A stretch of 21,212 nt of DNA from Bacteroidales bacterium (GTDB taxonomy: Bacteria > Bacteroidota > Bacteroidia > Bacteroidales > UBA1715), in contig JAFZTG010000017.1 in NCBI GenBank assembly GCA_017618935.1, forward strand, positions 1 to 21,212, in the 5' to 3' direction. Each line of letters opens with the position of its first letter. The first letter of the stretch is position 1. The notes beneath the pieces were generated by a model. That model worked only from the letters and a program-made list of their open reading frames with translations. It had not been told where the DNA came from and made no database searches. Positions 7,671 through 16,658 of the stretch are shown one piece after another. The translations under genes and the position numbers were made by a program.

Positions 7671-7705
7671 CATAAAATTTTAAACTAAACACAAGGACAA
7701 TTACA

Positions 7706-8932
7706 ATGGCTTGTATCAACAATAATTTCTTAAAGATTCACGAAAGTTATCTGTTTACCGAAATCGCACACAAGGTAGCGAATTATAAGGCATCACATCC
7801 GGAAGCATCGGTTATTAGTCTAGGCATTGGCGACGTAACACGTCCTCTTTGCCCCACCGTTATACAGGCACTGCACAAGGCAGTTGATGAAATGGCAAGT
7901 GGAGAAACGTTTAGAGGTTACGGACCTGAGCATGGATATAAATTCTTAATACAGACTATAATAAAACACGACTACAACTCTCGAGGCATTTCGCTTGACG
8001 ATGAGGAAGTTTTTATCAGCGATGGTGCGAAAAGCGACCTTGGTAATATTGGCGATTTGTTCGATTTTGGAAACGTGATTGCCGTGACCGACCCCGTGTA
8101 CCCCGTTTACGTTGATTCCAACGTGATGGCTGGACGAGCAGGAATTATGGGGAAAGACGGACATTGGAGCAATATTGTGTATCTGCCTTGTTGCAGCGAA
8201 AACAAATTTGTGCCAGAACTACCCACAACTGTACCCGACATTATTTATCTCTGTTATCCAAACAATCCCACAGGAACAACCCTCACCAAAACGCAGTTGA
8301 AAGTTTGGGTTGACTATGCTCGGGAACACGGTGTGCTAATTTTGTTCGATTCGGCATACGAGGCATTCATTACCGAACCCGACGTACCACACAGCATATA
8401 TGAAATACCTGGGGCAAAGGATGTAGCAATAGAATTTCGCAGTTTCTCAAAAACAGCAGGGTTTACGGGCTTACGCTGCGGTTATACGGTTGTACCCAAA
8501 ACTGTGACAGCCTCGACATCCGATGGCTCTCGAATAGCATTAAACCACCTTTGGAATAGACGACAATGCACGAAATTCAATGGGACAGCCTACATCGTGC
8601 AACGTGCTGCCGAGGCAATCTATTCCGAGCAAGGACAAAAGGAAATCAAGGAAAATATCGCGTATTATTTACTGAACGCAAAAATCATCAGAGACGGACT
8701 ATCTTACGAAGGAATGAAAGTGTATGGTGGCGTGAACGCGCCTTATATTTGGGCAAAAACACCCGATGGCGTAGATTCATGGAGCTTCTTCGACAAAGTG
8801 CTCACAAAATGCAACGTGGTTGTAACACCAGGCGTGGGATTCGGTCCACAAGGCGAAGGATATATTCGATTAACAGCCTTCGGCAGTCGTGAAAACTGCG
8901 TGGAAGCGGTAAAACGATTTGCAAAATTGTAA
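7706..8932 (+). CDS. dapL: LL-diaminopimelate aminotransferase
   Basis: The 408-residue product is a PLP fold-type I aminotransferase of the DapL family, which converts tetrahydrodipicolinate directly to LL-diaminopimelate with glutamate as donor, for lysine and peptidoglycan. Diagnostic pieces are [17 protein letters not shown] at the N-terminus, [12 protein letters not shown] (about 37-48), [12 protein letters not shown] (about 108-119), [12 protein letters not shown] (about 130-141), CYPNNPTGT (about 182-190) and the PLP-binding lysine Lys249 in [15 protein letters not shown]. The length is normal and all these elements are present. It is probably a single-gene transcript; many Bacteroidota place it next to dapF, which is not the case here. 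It converges on the lutB-like gene, 14 bp apart. Confidence 0.97.
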   Translation: MACINNNFLKIHESYLFTEIAHKVANYKASHPEASVISLGIGDVTRPLCPTVIQALHKAVDEMASGETFRGYGPEHGYKFLIQTIIKHDYNSRGISLDDEEVFISDGAKSDLGNIGDLFDFGNVIAVTDPVYPVYVDSNVMAGRAGIMGKDGHWSNIVYLPCCSENKFVPELPTTVPDIIYLCYPNNPTGTTLTKTQLKVWVDYAREHGVLILFDSAYEAFITEPDVPHSIYEIPGAKDVAIEFRSFSKTAGFTGLRCGYTVVPKTVTASTSDGSRIALNHLWNRRQCTKFNGTAYIVQRAAEAIYSEQGQKEIKENIAYYLLNAKIIRDGLSYEGMKVYGGVNAPYIWAKTPDGVDSWSFFDKVLTKCNVVVTPGVGFGPQGEGYIRLTAFGSRENCVEAVKRFAKL

Positions 8933-8946
8933 TTGTAACTGTAATT

Positions 8947-10314
8947 TTATTTCATCAATTTGCGGAATGACTTCTTCGCAAATTTCGGAAAATCTCTTTT
9001 TTCGCCCCAGAAATTTTTGCCAAGGCATTTTGTAGCAGCATTCTTCATTCCTCCACCAACGCAATCCATTCGGCTTGCCGTCTTGGTAAAGAATGTAAGT
9101 CCCCCTATCATTGGTTTTTCCGATTTTGGGAAATAGCCACCTTCCACAGCAATTTTTCTATTCTCAAGAATCAAGTCGTTCAAAGGCATTCTCACCGGAC
9201 AAATGCTTGCACAGTTTGCACACAACGAACACGCACTGCAAAGATGTGCGAACTGATCAAAACCACGCAAATGTGGCGAAATCACTGTTCCGATTGGCCC
9301 TTGATATGTGGTATCGTAGGTGTAACCACCAATGTTCTTATAAATAGGACAAGCGTTTAGGCACGCGCCGCAACGGATACACGACAAGGCAACACGGAAC
9401 GTGTCTTGCTTATACAATTGTGTACGACCATTGTCAAGCAAAATCACATACATTTTTTCCGGACCATGAGATTCATTTGCTCTTTTCGGACCGCTAAACA
9501 CCGAAGAATACGCCGTAATTGGCTGACCTGTACCGTTTTGAGCCAAATGAGGCCAAAGCAAGCCCAAGTCTTTATATGAAGGAATTATTTTTTCAATTCC
9601 CGCAATGGCAATCTGAATTTTAGGGAAAGATGTTGACATCAACGCATTTCCCTCATTTTCGGTAACGGCAATGGCACCCTTGTCGGCAACAATGAAATTT
9701 GCGCCAGTGATACCAGCGTCGGCAGCAAGATATTTTTCCCGCAATTTTGCACGGGCAAGCATAGTCATTTCCTCGGCAGAACTTTCCAACGGAAAACCGA
9801 AATGTTTGTTGAACAACTCTGCCACATCGGCTTTGGATTTATGCATTGCAGGTGTCACAATATGATATGGCTTTTCGCCAGCAAGTTGCACGATATATTC
9901 GCCCAAATCCGTTTCAACCGACTCCACGCCGATTTTTTTCAGATTCTCGTTTAACTCGATTTCTTCCGTCGTCATCGACTTGCTTTTGACCACGGATTTC
10001 ACGTTGTTTTCCTTGAAAATCTCCGTTATATAAGCAATAGCGTCATCGGCAGTACGAGCCCAAAGGACTTCGCCACCGTGAGCAGTAAAATTCTTTTCAA
10101 ATTGTTGTAAATATTCCGACAAATGTTCGAGCGTGTGTCGCTTTATAGCGGCTGCTTTGTCACGGGCAGCCTCACGATTTTGATAGCGAGCAGAACCTTT
10201 TGCCACAGCGGCGTAATATTTGCCCATATTGAAACGTATCGTCTTCCGATGTTTCTCGTCAAAAGCAACACGTGCGGCGTTTTCCTTGAATTTTTTTGCT
10301 TTTTGATTGCCCAT
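8947..10314 (-). CDS. lutB: LutB/YkgF-like iron-sulfur protein of lactate utilisation type
   Basis: The 455-residue product matches LutB, the ferredoxin-like subunit of the LutABC L-lactate oxidation complex. The N-terminal half is the LutB/LutC 'LUD' domain, with SKSMTTEEIELN (111-122), ADKGAIAVTENEGN (210-223) and a PSYKDLGLLWP segment. The C-terminal half holds two 4Fe-4S motifs: C312-xx-C315-xx-C318-xxx-C322P and C362-xx-C365-xx-C368-xxx-C372P, so electron transfer is intact by sequence. Its ATG lies 3 bp after the rpiB stop, so the two genes are co-transcribed. Neither lutA (CCG-type Fe-S subunit) nor lutC appears beside it: the downstream neighbour is convergent dapL. The lactate role is therefore inferred from family only. 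Confidence 0.85.
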   Translation of the reverse strand: MGNQKAKKFKENAARVAFDEKHRKTIRFNMGKYYAAVAKGSARYQNREAARDKAAAIKRHTLEHLSEYLQQFEKNFTAHGGEVLWARTADDAIAYITEIFKENNVKSVVKSKSMTTEEIELNENLKKIGVESVETDLGEYIVQLAGEKPYHIVTPAMHKSKADVAELFNKHFGFPLESSAEEMTMLARAKLREKYLAADAGITGANFIVADKGAIAVTENEGNALMSTSFPKIQIAIAGIEKIIPSYKDLGLLWPHLAQNGTGQPITAYSSVFSGPKRANESHGPEKMYVILLDNGRTQLYKQDTFRVALSCIRCGACLNACPIYKNIGGYTYDTTYQGPIGTVISPHLRGFDQFAHLCSACSLCANCASICPVRMPLNDLILENRKIAVEGGYFPKSEKPMIGGLTFFTKTASRMDCVGGGMKNAATKCLGKNFWGEKRDFPKFAKKSFRKLMK

Positions 10315-10317
10315 ATC

Positions 10318-10755
10318 TTACAAATCAATTTTGTTGACTCTGTTGACGTGTCTGCCACCTTCAAATTCAGAGTTCAGGAACATTTGAACAATTCTCCATG
10401 CTTCTTGAGCAGGAATGAATCTTGCAGGCAAAGCACATACGTTTGCGTTATTGTGAGCACGTGCCAAACGAGCAATTTCCTCGTTCCAACAAAGAGCCGA
10501 ACGAACGCCTTTGTGCTTGTTCACCGTCATATTCACACCGTTGCCAGAACCGCATAAAACCAAACCAACCGAATACGTCCCATTGCTGATTGCCTCACCA
10601 ACCTTGTGGGCAAAATCGGGATAATCGACCGAAGCGTCGGAATTTGTTCCGTAATCAACTATTTCATACCCTTCTTGCAACAATTGCTTCTTGATGAATT
10701 CCTTCATCTGGAACCCAGCATGGTCGCAAGCCATTGCTATCGTTGTTTTTTCCAT
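10318..10755 (-). CDS. rpiB: Ribose-5-phosphate isomerase B
   Basis: RpiB interconverts ribose 5-phosphate and ribulose 5-phosphate in the pentose phosphate pathway. The 145-residue product has the RpiB/LacAB signature: ACDHAGFQMKEF (about 9-20), DYGTNSDASVDYPDFA (about 34-49, including the Y-P-D triplet), VLCGSGNGVNMTVNKHKGVRSAL (about 66-88, phosphate/anomeric-carbon site) and ARAHNNANVCAL (about 97-108). The usual catalytic cysteine is seen in LCGSGNG. Length is normal. A perfect -7 motif lies 23 nt upstream of the ATG, and lutB follows at 3 bp. Confidence 0.96.
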   Translation of the reverse strand: MEKTTIAMACDHAGFQMKEFIKKQLLQEGYEIVDYGTNSDASVDYPDFAHKVGEAISNGTYSVGLVLCGSGNGVNMTVNKHKGVRSALCWNEEIARLARAHNNANVCALPARFIPAQEAWRIVQMFLNSEFEGGRHVNRVNKIDL

Positions 10756-10778
10756 TTTCCCTAAATTCTTTTGCGTTA

Positions 10779-10786
10779 CAAAGATA
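10779..10786 (-). promoter_or_regulatory. Candidate -7 element for the rpiB-lutB operon
   Basis: The minus strand reads TATCTTTG, an exact TAnnTTTG match, 23 nt before the rpiB ATG, in an A-run plus ACTATCTTTG context nearly identical to that upstream of tyrS. No well-placed -33 TTTG is seen. Confidence 0.5.
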
Positions 10787-10850
10787 GTTTTTTTTTAGAT
10801 GTCTTTTTAATGACACCAAAAATAAAACAAAAAAGGTATGTCAATTATTT

Positions 10851-10878
10851 GTAGAGACGCGCCATGACACGTTTCTAC
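10851..10878. repeat. 28-bp GTAGAGACG-type inverted repeat, copy 1
   Basis: The element starts GTAGAGACGCG and ends CACGTTTCTAC; its two halves are complementary apart from three imperfect pairs. It lies 13 bp beyond the stop codon of the secreted LRR gene. A second copy of the same length and ends lies at 17433-17460, also downstream of an LRR gene. It may act as a 3'-end hairpin or be a dispersed palindromic element. Confidence 0.65.
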
Positions 10879-10891
10879 GGATAAATCATCA

Positions 10892-12901
10892 TTATTTCAC
10901 CACCTTCACCGTTTCACCCTCGACAGTTACAAAATATACACCTGATTTCAAGTTCTTGTTTGCTATTTTTTGTCCCATAATTGTGTAAACAAACGCCGGT
11001 GCTTCGCCGTCGACCATAATTTGGTTGTTTACGATAGCGACTACATGTTCTTTGGCAACATACGGAACAACGGTTTTTATACACTCTAAATGGTAACCGT
11101 TTTCCGCCATACGAGTTAGTTTTTCCTCAGTTGTGCCATTCAGTAGTTCTGGATAGCCATTAAAATAGATACGGAAATAGGATTCCATCGCCTCGCACGG
11201 GACATACATATAGACATCAGGCACCGCACCCATAATAAGATGAGCAAACGCGAAGAACGGACATTCTTTTGATTTTATTACTAATTCTGTCAAGGAAGAA
11301 CATTTAACAAAACAATAATCTTCTACGTCTGTTACAGATTCCGGAATTGTAAGGGTTGGGAGTTTTTCACATCCGCTAAAGGCATGATTCTTTATATATT
11401 TAACACCTTCGGAAAGGGTAACGGAAGTCAGATTTGAGCAATCCTCAAACATTTCTTCTGATATTGTCGATACGCTACCAGGAATAGTTACCGAAGTAAG
11501 ATTTTTACAATTTTTGAAAGTACCTACGGGAATACTAACAACCCCTTCAGGAACATTGGCAACCATTCCAGTACCAATATAACTGGCAATTTTTGTCTTT
11601 TCCGTATCGAAATAAAAGAAATCTCCGTCAGCAATGCCATTTACCACAGCGGCACACCACGGACTTCCTTCGGCAGACCCCGAATACACAACATTTTTTA
11701 TACCTAAAAATGCACAATCGCCAATCGTTGTTACGGTTTCAGGCACTTCAATTATCTTCATATCACAGCCTGAAAATGCGCTCGAACCGATAGAAACAAC
11801 ACTTTGAGGAATCTTTACACTCTGTAACTTACTTCCCCAGAAAGCATCATCGCCGATAGAAACGACTCCTTCAGGGATAGTGACGGAAGCAATCTTGTCT
11901 CCCTTGTATGCAAACGCATAAACGCCAATAGATACCACACCATCGGGGATAACGACATCGCTACTATGACCTATATAATAAGATATTTCCTTTTTTTCAG
12001 CATCGGAATAAACATAATCGCCATCAACAACTCCATTTACTGTTTGTGCTCCCCACGGGCTTCCTTCAGCCAAACCCGAATAATAGATATTCTTCACGTC
12101 GCTGAATGCCAAACGTCCAATAGAAGTAACACTTTGGGGAATAGTTATTGAAATAATATCATAAGCTAAAGACGAATAAAAGGCAAATTCCCCAATAGAG
12201 GTAACGCTCTCTGGAATAGAAACGGACACGAGTTTTTCACAGTTTCTGAATGCCTCATTTCCTATTGAAACAACGCCATCAGGTATGACAACCGACATAA
12301 TATTAGAATAAGCAAATGCTTGCTTCCCAATAGTAGTAACGCCAATAGGGACAGTCACCTCGCTGCTTTGACCTACATACGCAGAAAGAACACTTTTTTG
12401 CTCGTCGGAATAAACAAAATCTCCGTCAATTATGCCATTTACCGTAACGGCTCCCCACGGACTTCCCTCGGCTGAGCCCGAATAACGTATATTTTTCACA
12501 CCTCGAAACGCATTAGTCCCAATAGAAGTAACACTTTCGGGAATAGTCAGCGATTTCAATCTCGTATCATCAAAAGCATTTTCTCCAATAGTGACGATAC
12601 TTTCTGGAATAGAAACAGATGTCAGTTCAAAACCAGAGAAAGTTCTATTTGCTATCGCATTTACCGTATAAGTAATATTGTTATGCTCGATTGTTGACGG
12701 AATAACCACATCGCCCGAATAAGGCGCCCACGAATCAAACAAAAACCCGCCACACCGATAATCTCCCCACGATGGTTCAACGACGGAAACAGTTCGTTCA
12801 TCTTCAGAAATGATTTCATACCACAGGCCATTACACAAGAATTCCTGCGCTTGCATACATCCCCACACAAATAGAAGGATTACAGTCAAAGATTTTTTCA
12901 T
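10892..12901 (-). CDS. Secreted BspA-like leucine-rich-repeat (LRR_5) protein
   Basis: The 669-residue product begins with a signal peptide (MKKSLTVILLFVWGCMQA, likely cut before QEF; the VWGC piece is a poor lipobox). The body is made of LRR_5/BspA repeats of about 23 residues with the pattern LTSVTIPESVTSIGxxAF. Between LRR blocks, a 45-50-residue module beginning K-N-[IV]-x-Y-S-G-x-A-E-G-S-P-W occurs three times, so the gene has three super-repeats about 400 bp apart. The last 35 residues (VYTIMGQKIANKNLKSGVYF and on to VKVVK) resemble a T9SS type A sorting tail, suggesting surface display or release. BspA-type proteins bind host or bacterial surfaces in oral Bacteroidota; the ligand here is unknown. 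It is divergent from the protease gene, sharing a 120-bp promoter region. Confidence 0.88.
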   Translation of the reverse strand: MKKSLTVILLFVWGCMQAQEFLCNGLWYEIISEDERTVSVVEPSWGDYRCGGFLFDSWAPYSGDVVIPSTIEHNNITYTVNAIANRTFSGFELTSVSIPESIVTIGENAFDDTRLKSLTIPESVTSIGTNAFRGVKNIRYSGSAEGSPWGAVTVNGIIDGDFVYSDEQKSVLSAYVGQSSEVTVPIGVTTIGKQAFAYSNIMSVVIPDGVVSIGNEAFRNCEKLVSVSIPESVTSIGEFAFYSSLAYDIISITIPQSVTSIGRLAFSDVKNIYYSGLAEGSPWGAQTVNGVVDGDYVYSDAEKKEISYYIGHSSDVVIPDGVVSIGVYAFAYKGDKIASVTIPEGVVSIGDDAFWGSKLQSVKIPQSVVSIGSSAFSGCDMKIIEVPETVTTIGDCAFLGIKNVVYSGSAEGSPWCAAVVNGIADGDFFYFDTEKTKIASYIGTGMVANVPEGVVSIPVGTFKNCKNLTSVTIPGSVSTISEEMFEDCSNLTSVTLSEGVKYIKNHAFSGCEKLPTLTIPESVTDVEDYCFVKCSSLTELVIKSKECPFFAFAHLIMGAVPDVYMYVPCEAMESYFRIYFNGYPELLNGTTEEKLTRMAENGYHLECIKTVVPYVAKEHVVAIVNNQIMVDGEAPAFVYTIMGQKIANKNLKSGVYFVTVEGETVKVVK

Positions 12902-12926
12902 GTAATTTTATTTTAGTTAATTTCAG

Positions 12927-12934
12927 CAAATATA
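12927..12934 (-). promoter_or_regulatory. Candidate promoter (-7 element) for the secreted LRR gene
   Basis: The minus strand reads TATATTTG, an exact TAnnTTTG match, 25 nt before the ATG, with an exact -33 TTTG (complement of 12955-12958) 20 nt upstream. This is the best complete Bacteroidota promoter in the window. Confidence 0.6.
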
Positions 12935-12997
12935 GTCGTTTTTATACTACAAAACAAAAACTCATTCTACATTTTATGTTTTTTCAAAACAGTTTCT

Positions 12998-13005
12998 TAC
13001 TTTTG
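12998..13005 (+). promoter_or_regulatory. Candidate promoter (-7 element) for the protease operon
   Basis: TACTTTTG is an exact TAnnTTTG match 16 nt before the protease ATG. TATG at 12975-12978 (3 of 4 matches to TTTG) lies exactly 19 nt upstream. Confidence 0.5.
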
Positions 13006-13021
13006 TGTCAAAGCATTGTTT

Positions 13022-15757
13022 ATGAAGAATTTATTTCTGTTTTTTACGATAGTATTGCTTTCAGTTTCGTTGCATGCACAAGAAATTGCGTATTACAACG
13101 GACAAAAAGTGGAGGCAAAAACCGTAATCTTCAAATATAAGACAAACACGTTGAAAAGCGCGTCAATGCACGATTCGCAGGTTCCCAAAGCAGAACTGTT
13201 TTCGTTCCTTCAATCAATTGATGCAAGCACGCCTACACAAAAATTCCCGCAGTCAAAGCAACCCAAGGATTGTGAAAACTGCGTTGACATAAGTCAAATT
13301 CACAGTTTTACGTATTCGGCCGACGTTTCTCTTGAAAAAGTCATTTCCCAACTCAACAAATTCGACTGCATTGCTTACGCCGAACCGTCGTACCTTGGCG
13401 AACTTTTAGGAATCGTCCCCAACGATACGGAATACGAGAAAGGAAACCTTTGGCATCTGAATACGTGCAAAGTGCTTGACGCATGGGAAGTTGAGGAAGG
13501 CGACACAAATGTCGTTGTCGCCATTGTTGACGGAGGAATCGACATTCTGCAAAAAGATTTGATAAATAAGATTGCATACAACTTTGACGACCCCATCAAC
13601 GGGAAAGATGATGACGGCGACGGCTACATCGACAATTACCGCGGGTGGGATATGGCAAACAACGACAATAATCCTTCAAGTTCCACTACGGAACACGGCA
13701 CCTACGTTGCCGGCATCACAAGTGCCGAGGTCAACAACGAATTTGGGACTGCCGGTGTTGGCTACAAAACAAAATTTTTGCCGATAAAAGTCTGTAGAGA
13801 CGGGGCACAAACCATTAGCAGCGGTTACGAAGGCATTGTGTATGCGGCAAACCAAGGTTGTCAGGTTATCAACTGCTCGTGGGGCGACGAATCGGGCTCT
13901 AAATATGGTCAAGATATTGTAGATTATGCAACATTTAACTGCAATTCGCTCGTTGTTGCCGCGGCAGGAAATTCGGCGGCAAAAGCGTTGTATTATCCCG
14001 CCTCGTATTCCAACGTTCTCAGCATTGGCGGTACCGTTATTGGCGACTACGTGTGGGCAGATTCGCAACAAAAAGGATCGCAATACAATCATTATGTTGA
14101 CGTTTGTGCGCCTGCCAAAGGGTATTATTCCATTGCGAACAACGACAAGGTAATAGCCATGTCGGGTGGAGGTACATCGTTCTCGGCTCCGATAGTTTCC
14201 GGCATTGCCGCACTGATTAAAAGCAAATACCCCGACTATTCGGCGGTACAAATTAGTGAATTGCTCCGCGTAACGTGCGACAATCTTTATGAGCTTAATT
14301 CCGAAGAAAAATATCAGGACAACCTCGGCAGTGGTCGGGTAAATGCCTATAAAGCCCTTACCAATACGACAACACCAAGTCTTCGCGTCACCGATTATTG
14401 GTACGAATTAGAAGAAAAAGAAACCGATGTTTTGGAAGGCAACAAATTATATTTGTACGTGACGCTCAAAAATCACCTGCATACGGCTCAAAACGTTACG
14501 GTTACCGTTACTTGCAACGACACGTGTTTTTCAATAACTCAAAACACGTTCCTCGTTGAATCTCTTGAAGAGAATGATTATCAGACACTTAAAATTACTC
14601 TTGACGCCATAAAAAACGTGCCTTTCAATTACACGATGGAAGTGAAGTTGGCTTTTGACGATGAAAACAACTACCATCAATTCGAATTTTTCTCTATTTC
14701 GCTCAATCCGCCCTACTACGACTTTACCTTAGGCAACATACAATCAACGGCGACAAATACGGGAAGCATCGGCGTTTATTCACTCAATAGCACACAAAAC
14801 GGTTTTCGCTACAAAGACAACAAAAATTGCATTTATCAGGCATGGCTCACTATGATTAACGACACAGGAAGAGTGTATTCATATCAGAACGGGGATTTTA
14901 TAAAAGGTCAATTCCCAACGGTCGTTGAGCAAGACTCGTGCGACTTGCTGTTGTACTCAAACTACAACGTCGGTCCACTTACCTTCCACCAGTTTCTATA
15001 CGGTTGGGAAGACAAAGATGCTCTCTTCTATGAATATCATCTTAAAAATCAATCAGATACGGCGTTGCAAAACCTTCGGTTGGCAATGTTTTTTGACTGG
15101 GATTTGTTGACGTCCTCGTACAACAAGATTTGGTACGTTGACAGTTTACGGCTCACAGTCGCAACGAGCGTGGAACCACGTGCATATTACGTTGGTTGGA
15201 TGCCACTTGATTCTACGAGAAACGACTTATACGCATTCGCGACGCAGTCCGATGTGATTTCGTACGATAACGGATTCAATAACAACGAATTCTTATATGC
15301 GACGAGCAATAGTCAAACTGCCGCAGGCACAAACGTAGTGTATGGTGCCGAGATAGCTGTGTTTAATTACTCTCTTATCGACAGCATTCCTTCGCAAGAT
15401 TCAGTGAGCGTGCGATACGCAATGCTTGCCGCCGATTCCGAGAAGGAACTCTACGAACTTGCTTCAACCTTGAAACAAAAATATACGCCTACAATCATTG
15501 TTCCTCCCGTTGCAATAGCAGAAACGGCAACACATTCGGTAACGATGAGTCAGGAAGAAACGGCGTATTGCCTGCATTTTGAAGATTGCGACAAAGTTTC
15601 CGTCGCATTGTACGACGTGCGCGGAGGTCTTGTAGAATATGCCGAAATAGATTCGAGCGACAAAACATATCGTATCAAAACAAAACAAAAAGGAACATTT
15701 ATCGTTATAGTTACTCACGATAACGAAATGTCTTATTTCAAAATTATCAATAAGTAA
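13022..15757 (+). CDS. Exported subtilisin-like (S8) serine protease with T9SS-type C-terminal tail
   Basis: The 911-residue product starts at the ATG at 13022 (an in-frame TTG two codons earlier gives no benefit), with a signal peptide MKNLFLFFTIVLLSVSLHA cut before QEI. A propeptide-like region runs to about residue 135. The S8 catalytic residues are all present: Asp170 in VAIVDGGID, His225 in EHGTYVAG, oxyanion Asn317 in AAAGNS and Ser386 in GTSFSAP. DDDGDGYIDN after the Asp block looks like a Ca-binding loop common in Bacteroidota S8 enzymes. The region after about residue 440 is beta-rich and of unknown role. The last 55 residues (VALYDVRGGLVEYAE to the end at FKIINK) fit a T9SS type A sorting domain. 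It should be a secreted or surface peptidase. Its stop shares a base with the next ATG. Confidence 0.92.
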   Translation: MKNLFLFFTIVLLSVSLHAQEIAYYNGQKVEAKTVIFKYKTNTLKSASMHDSQVPKAELFSFLQSIDASTPTQKFPQSKQPKDCENCVDISQIHSFTYSADVSLEKVISQLNKFDCIAYAEPSYLGELLGIVPNDTEYEKGNLWHLNTCKVLDAWEVEEGDTNVVVAIVDGGIDILQKDLINKIAYNFDDPINGKDDDGDGYIDNYRGWDMANNDNNPSSSTTEHGTYVAGITSAEVNNEFGTAGVGYKTKFLPIKVCRDGAQTISSGYEGIVYAANQGCQVINCSWGDESGSKYGQDIVDYATFNCNSLVVAAAGNSAAKALYYPASYSNVLSIGGTVIGDYVWADSQQKGSQYNHYVDVCAPAKGYYSIANNDKVIAMSGGGTSFSAPIVSGIAALIKSKYPDYSAVQISELLRVTCDNLYELNSEEKYQDNLGSGRVNAYKALTNTTTPSLRVTDYWYELEEKETDVLEGNKLYLYVTLKNHLHTAQNVTVTVTCNDTCFSITQNTFLVESLEENDYQTLKITLDAIKNVPFNYTMEVKLAFDDENNYHQFEFFSISLNPPYYDFTLGNIQSTATNTGSIGVYSLNSTQNGFRYKDNKNCIYQAWLTMINDTGRVYSYQNGDFIKGQFPTVVEQDSCDLLLYSNYNVGPLTFHQFLYGWEDKDALFYEYHLKNQSDTALQNLRLAMFFDWDLLTSSYNKIWYVDSLRLTVATSVEPRAYYVGWMPLDSTRNDLYAFATQSDVISYDNGFNNNEFLYATSNSQTAAGTNVVYGAEIAVFNYSLIDSIPSQDSVSVRYAMLAADSEKELYELASTLKQKYTPTIIVPPVAIAETATHSVTMSQEETAYCLHFEDCDKVSVALYDVRGGLVEYAEIDSSDKTYRIKTKQKGTFIVIVTHDNEMSYFKIINK

Positions 15758-16656
15758 TGAAACATTTTCTTTTGTCAATTCTATGTTCCTTTTGCATTTG
15801 TGTTTCCGTTTCGGCACAACAAAAGGATTTTAGCATTGCCGAATATAATTTGAATACGATTTATTCAAAATTATCTCGTTTCGCATCGGAAGAAGATAAT
15901 GTGAAGAACAATGCCATTTTTCTGCAAATGTTGGATTCGGTTTTGAAAATTCCAGAATCGTTCCACTATCAGTTCTCCGACTTGAATATGGGCATTGTCA
16001 CCGCTCCCGACCAAACCTTCCGAATTTTTACATGGTTCATTGTCCACACCAACGGCACGTACGAGACGTTTGGCATTCTACAACGCTATTTCAAGGCAAA
16101 TAATTCCGTAAAAACCTATAAACTACAAGATTACGCATCTTCGATGAAAGACCCGATGATGACGACTTGCACGCCCGAATACTGGTACGGGGCAACCTAC
16201 TACGCCATTCGGCAAGAAAAATACGACGGAGTTTCAACCTACATCTTGCTCGGTTGGCGACCAAACGATATTTATACGCAGAAAAAAGTGATTGAGACCT
16301 TCCGTTTCGACAAGAAGGACAAGCCCTCGTTCGGTTATCAGATAATCGAACTGAAAGGCAAAGGATATAAAAAACGAGTGATTTTTGAATATTCGGCAAA
16401 ACAAACAATGACGCTTCGTTACGAGAAAAAGAAAAAAATGATTGTGCTTGACCATATAGGTCCTTCAGAATCTCGCTACGAGGGCATTTATGAATATTAC
16501 GGGCCCGATTTCTCTATCGACGGTTACAAATTCAAGCAAGGAAAACTCCACTATATTGCCGACATTGATCTACATAGTTCCCGTGAAAAGTTGTCGGATT
16601 ACGTTCCCGAAAAATTGAAGCGGAAGAAGAAATCCGTGGAACATTATGGATTGTAA
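15757..16656 (+). CDS. Exported protein of unknown function (Bacteroidota-type)
   Basis: The 299-residue product has a signal peptide (MKHFLLSILCSFCICVSVSA, likely cut before QQK) and no further membrane segment. The mature part is an alpha/beta protein with FRIFTWFIVHTNGTYETFGIL (about 90-110), CTPEYWYGATYYAIRQ (about 139-154), YILLGWRPNDIYTQKKVIETFRF (about 162-184) and a very basic C-terminus (KLKRKKKS). I do not recognise a named domain; similar exported proteins with an 'LLGW-[NR]-x-N-D-x-x-x-x-[KR]-K' block are, as I recall, annotated as hypothetical in Bacteroidota. The ATG overlaps the protease stop (TAATG), so translation is probably coupled, and recO starts 2 bp after its stop. Coupling could mean a partner of the protease, but this is inference. 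Confidence 0.8.
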   Translation: MKHFLLSILCSFCICVSVSAQQKDFSIAEYNLNTIYSKLSRFASEEDNVKNNAIFLQMLDSVLKIPESFHYQFSDLNMGIVTAPDQTFRIFTWFIVHTNGTYETFGILQRYFKANNSVKTYKLQDYASSMKDPMMTTCTPEYWYGATYYAIRQEKYDGVSTYILLGWRPNDIYTQKKVIETFRFDKKDKPSFGYQIIELKGKGYKKRVIFEYSAKQTMTLRYEKKKKMIVLDHIGPSESRYEGIYEYYGPDFSIDGYKFKQGKLHYIADIDLHSSREKLSDYVPEKLKRKKKSVEHYGL

Positions 16657-16658
16657 TT

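Noticed and set aside
8933..8946. Terminator between convergent dapL and lutB
   Set aside because: Only 14 bp separate the stops; the AT-rich near-palindrome there is too imperfect to call.
10123..10557. A 144-codon plus-strand open frame spanning the rpiB-lutB junction
   Set aside because: Antisense to two well-supported genes; the product has no recognisable features.
13016..13021. TTG start for the protease gene
   Set aside because: The ATG at 13022 begins a standard signal peptide (MKNLFLF) and is better placed relative to the -7 element.
13676..14251. A 191-codon open frame on the minus strand
   Set aside because: It is antisense to the catalytic core of the S8 protease, where codons are constrained on the plus strand; no motif or start signal supports it.
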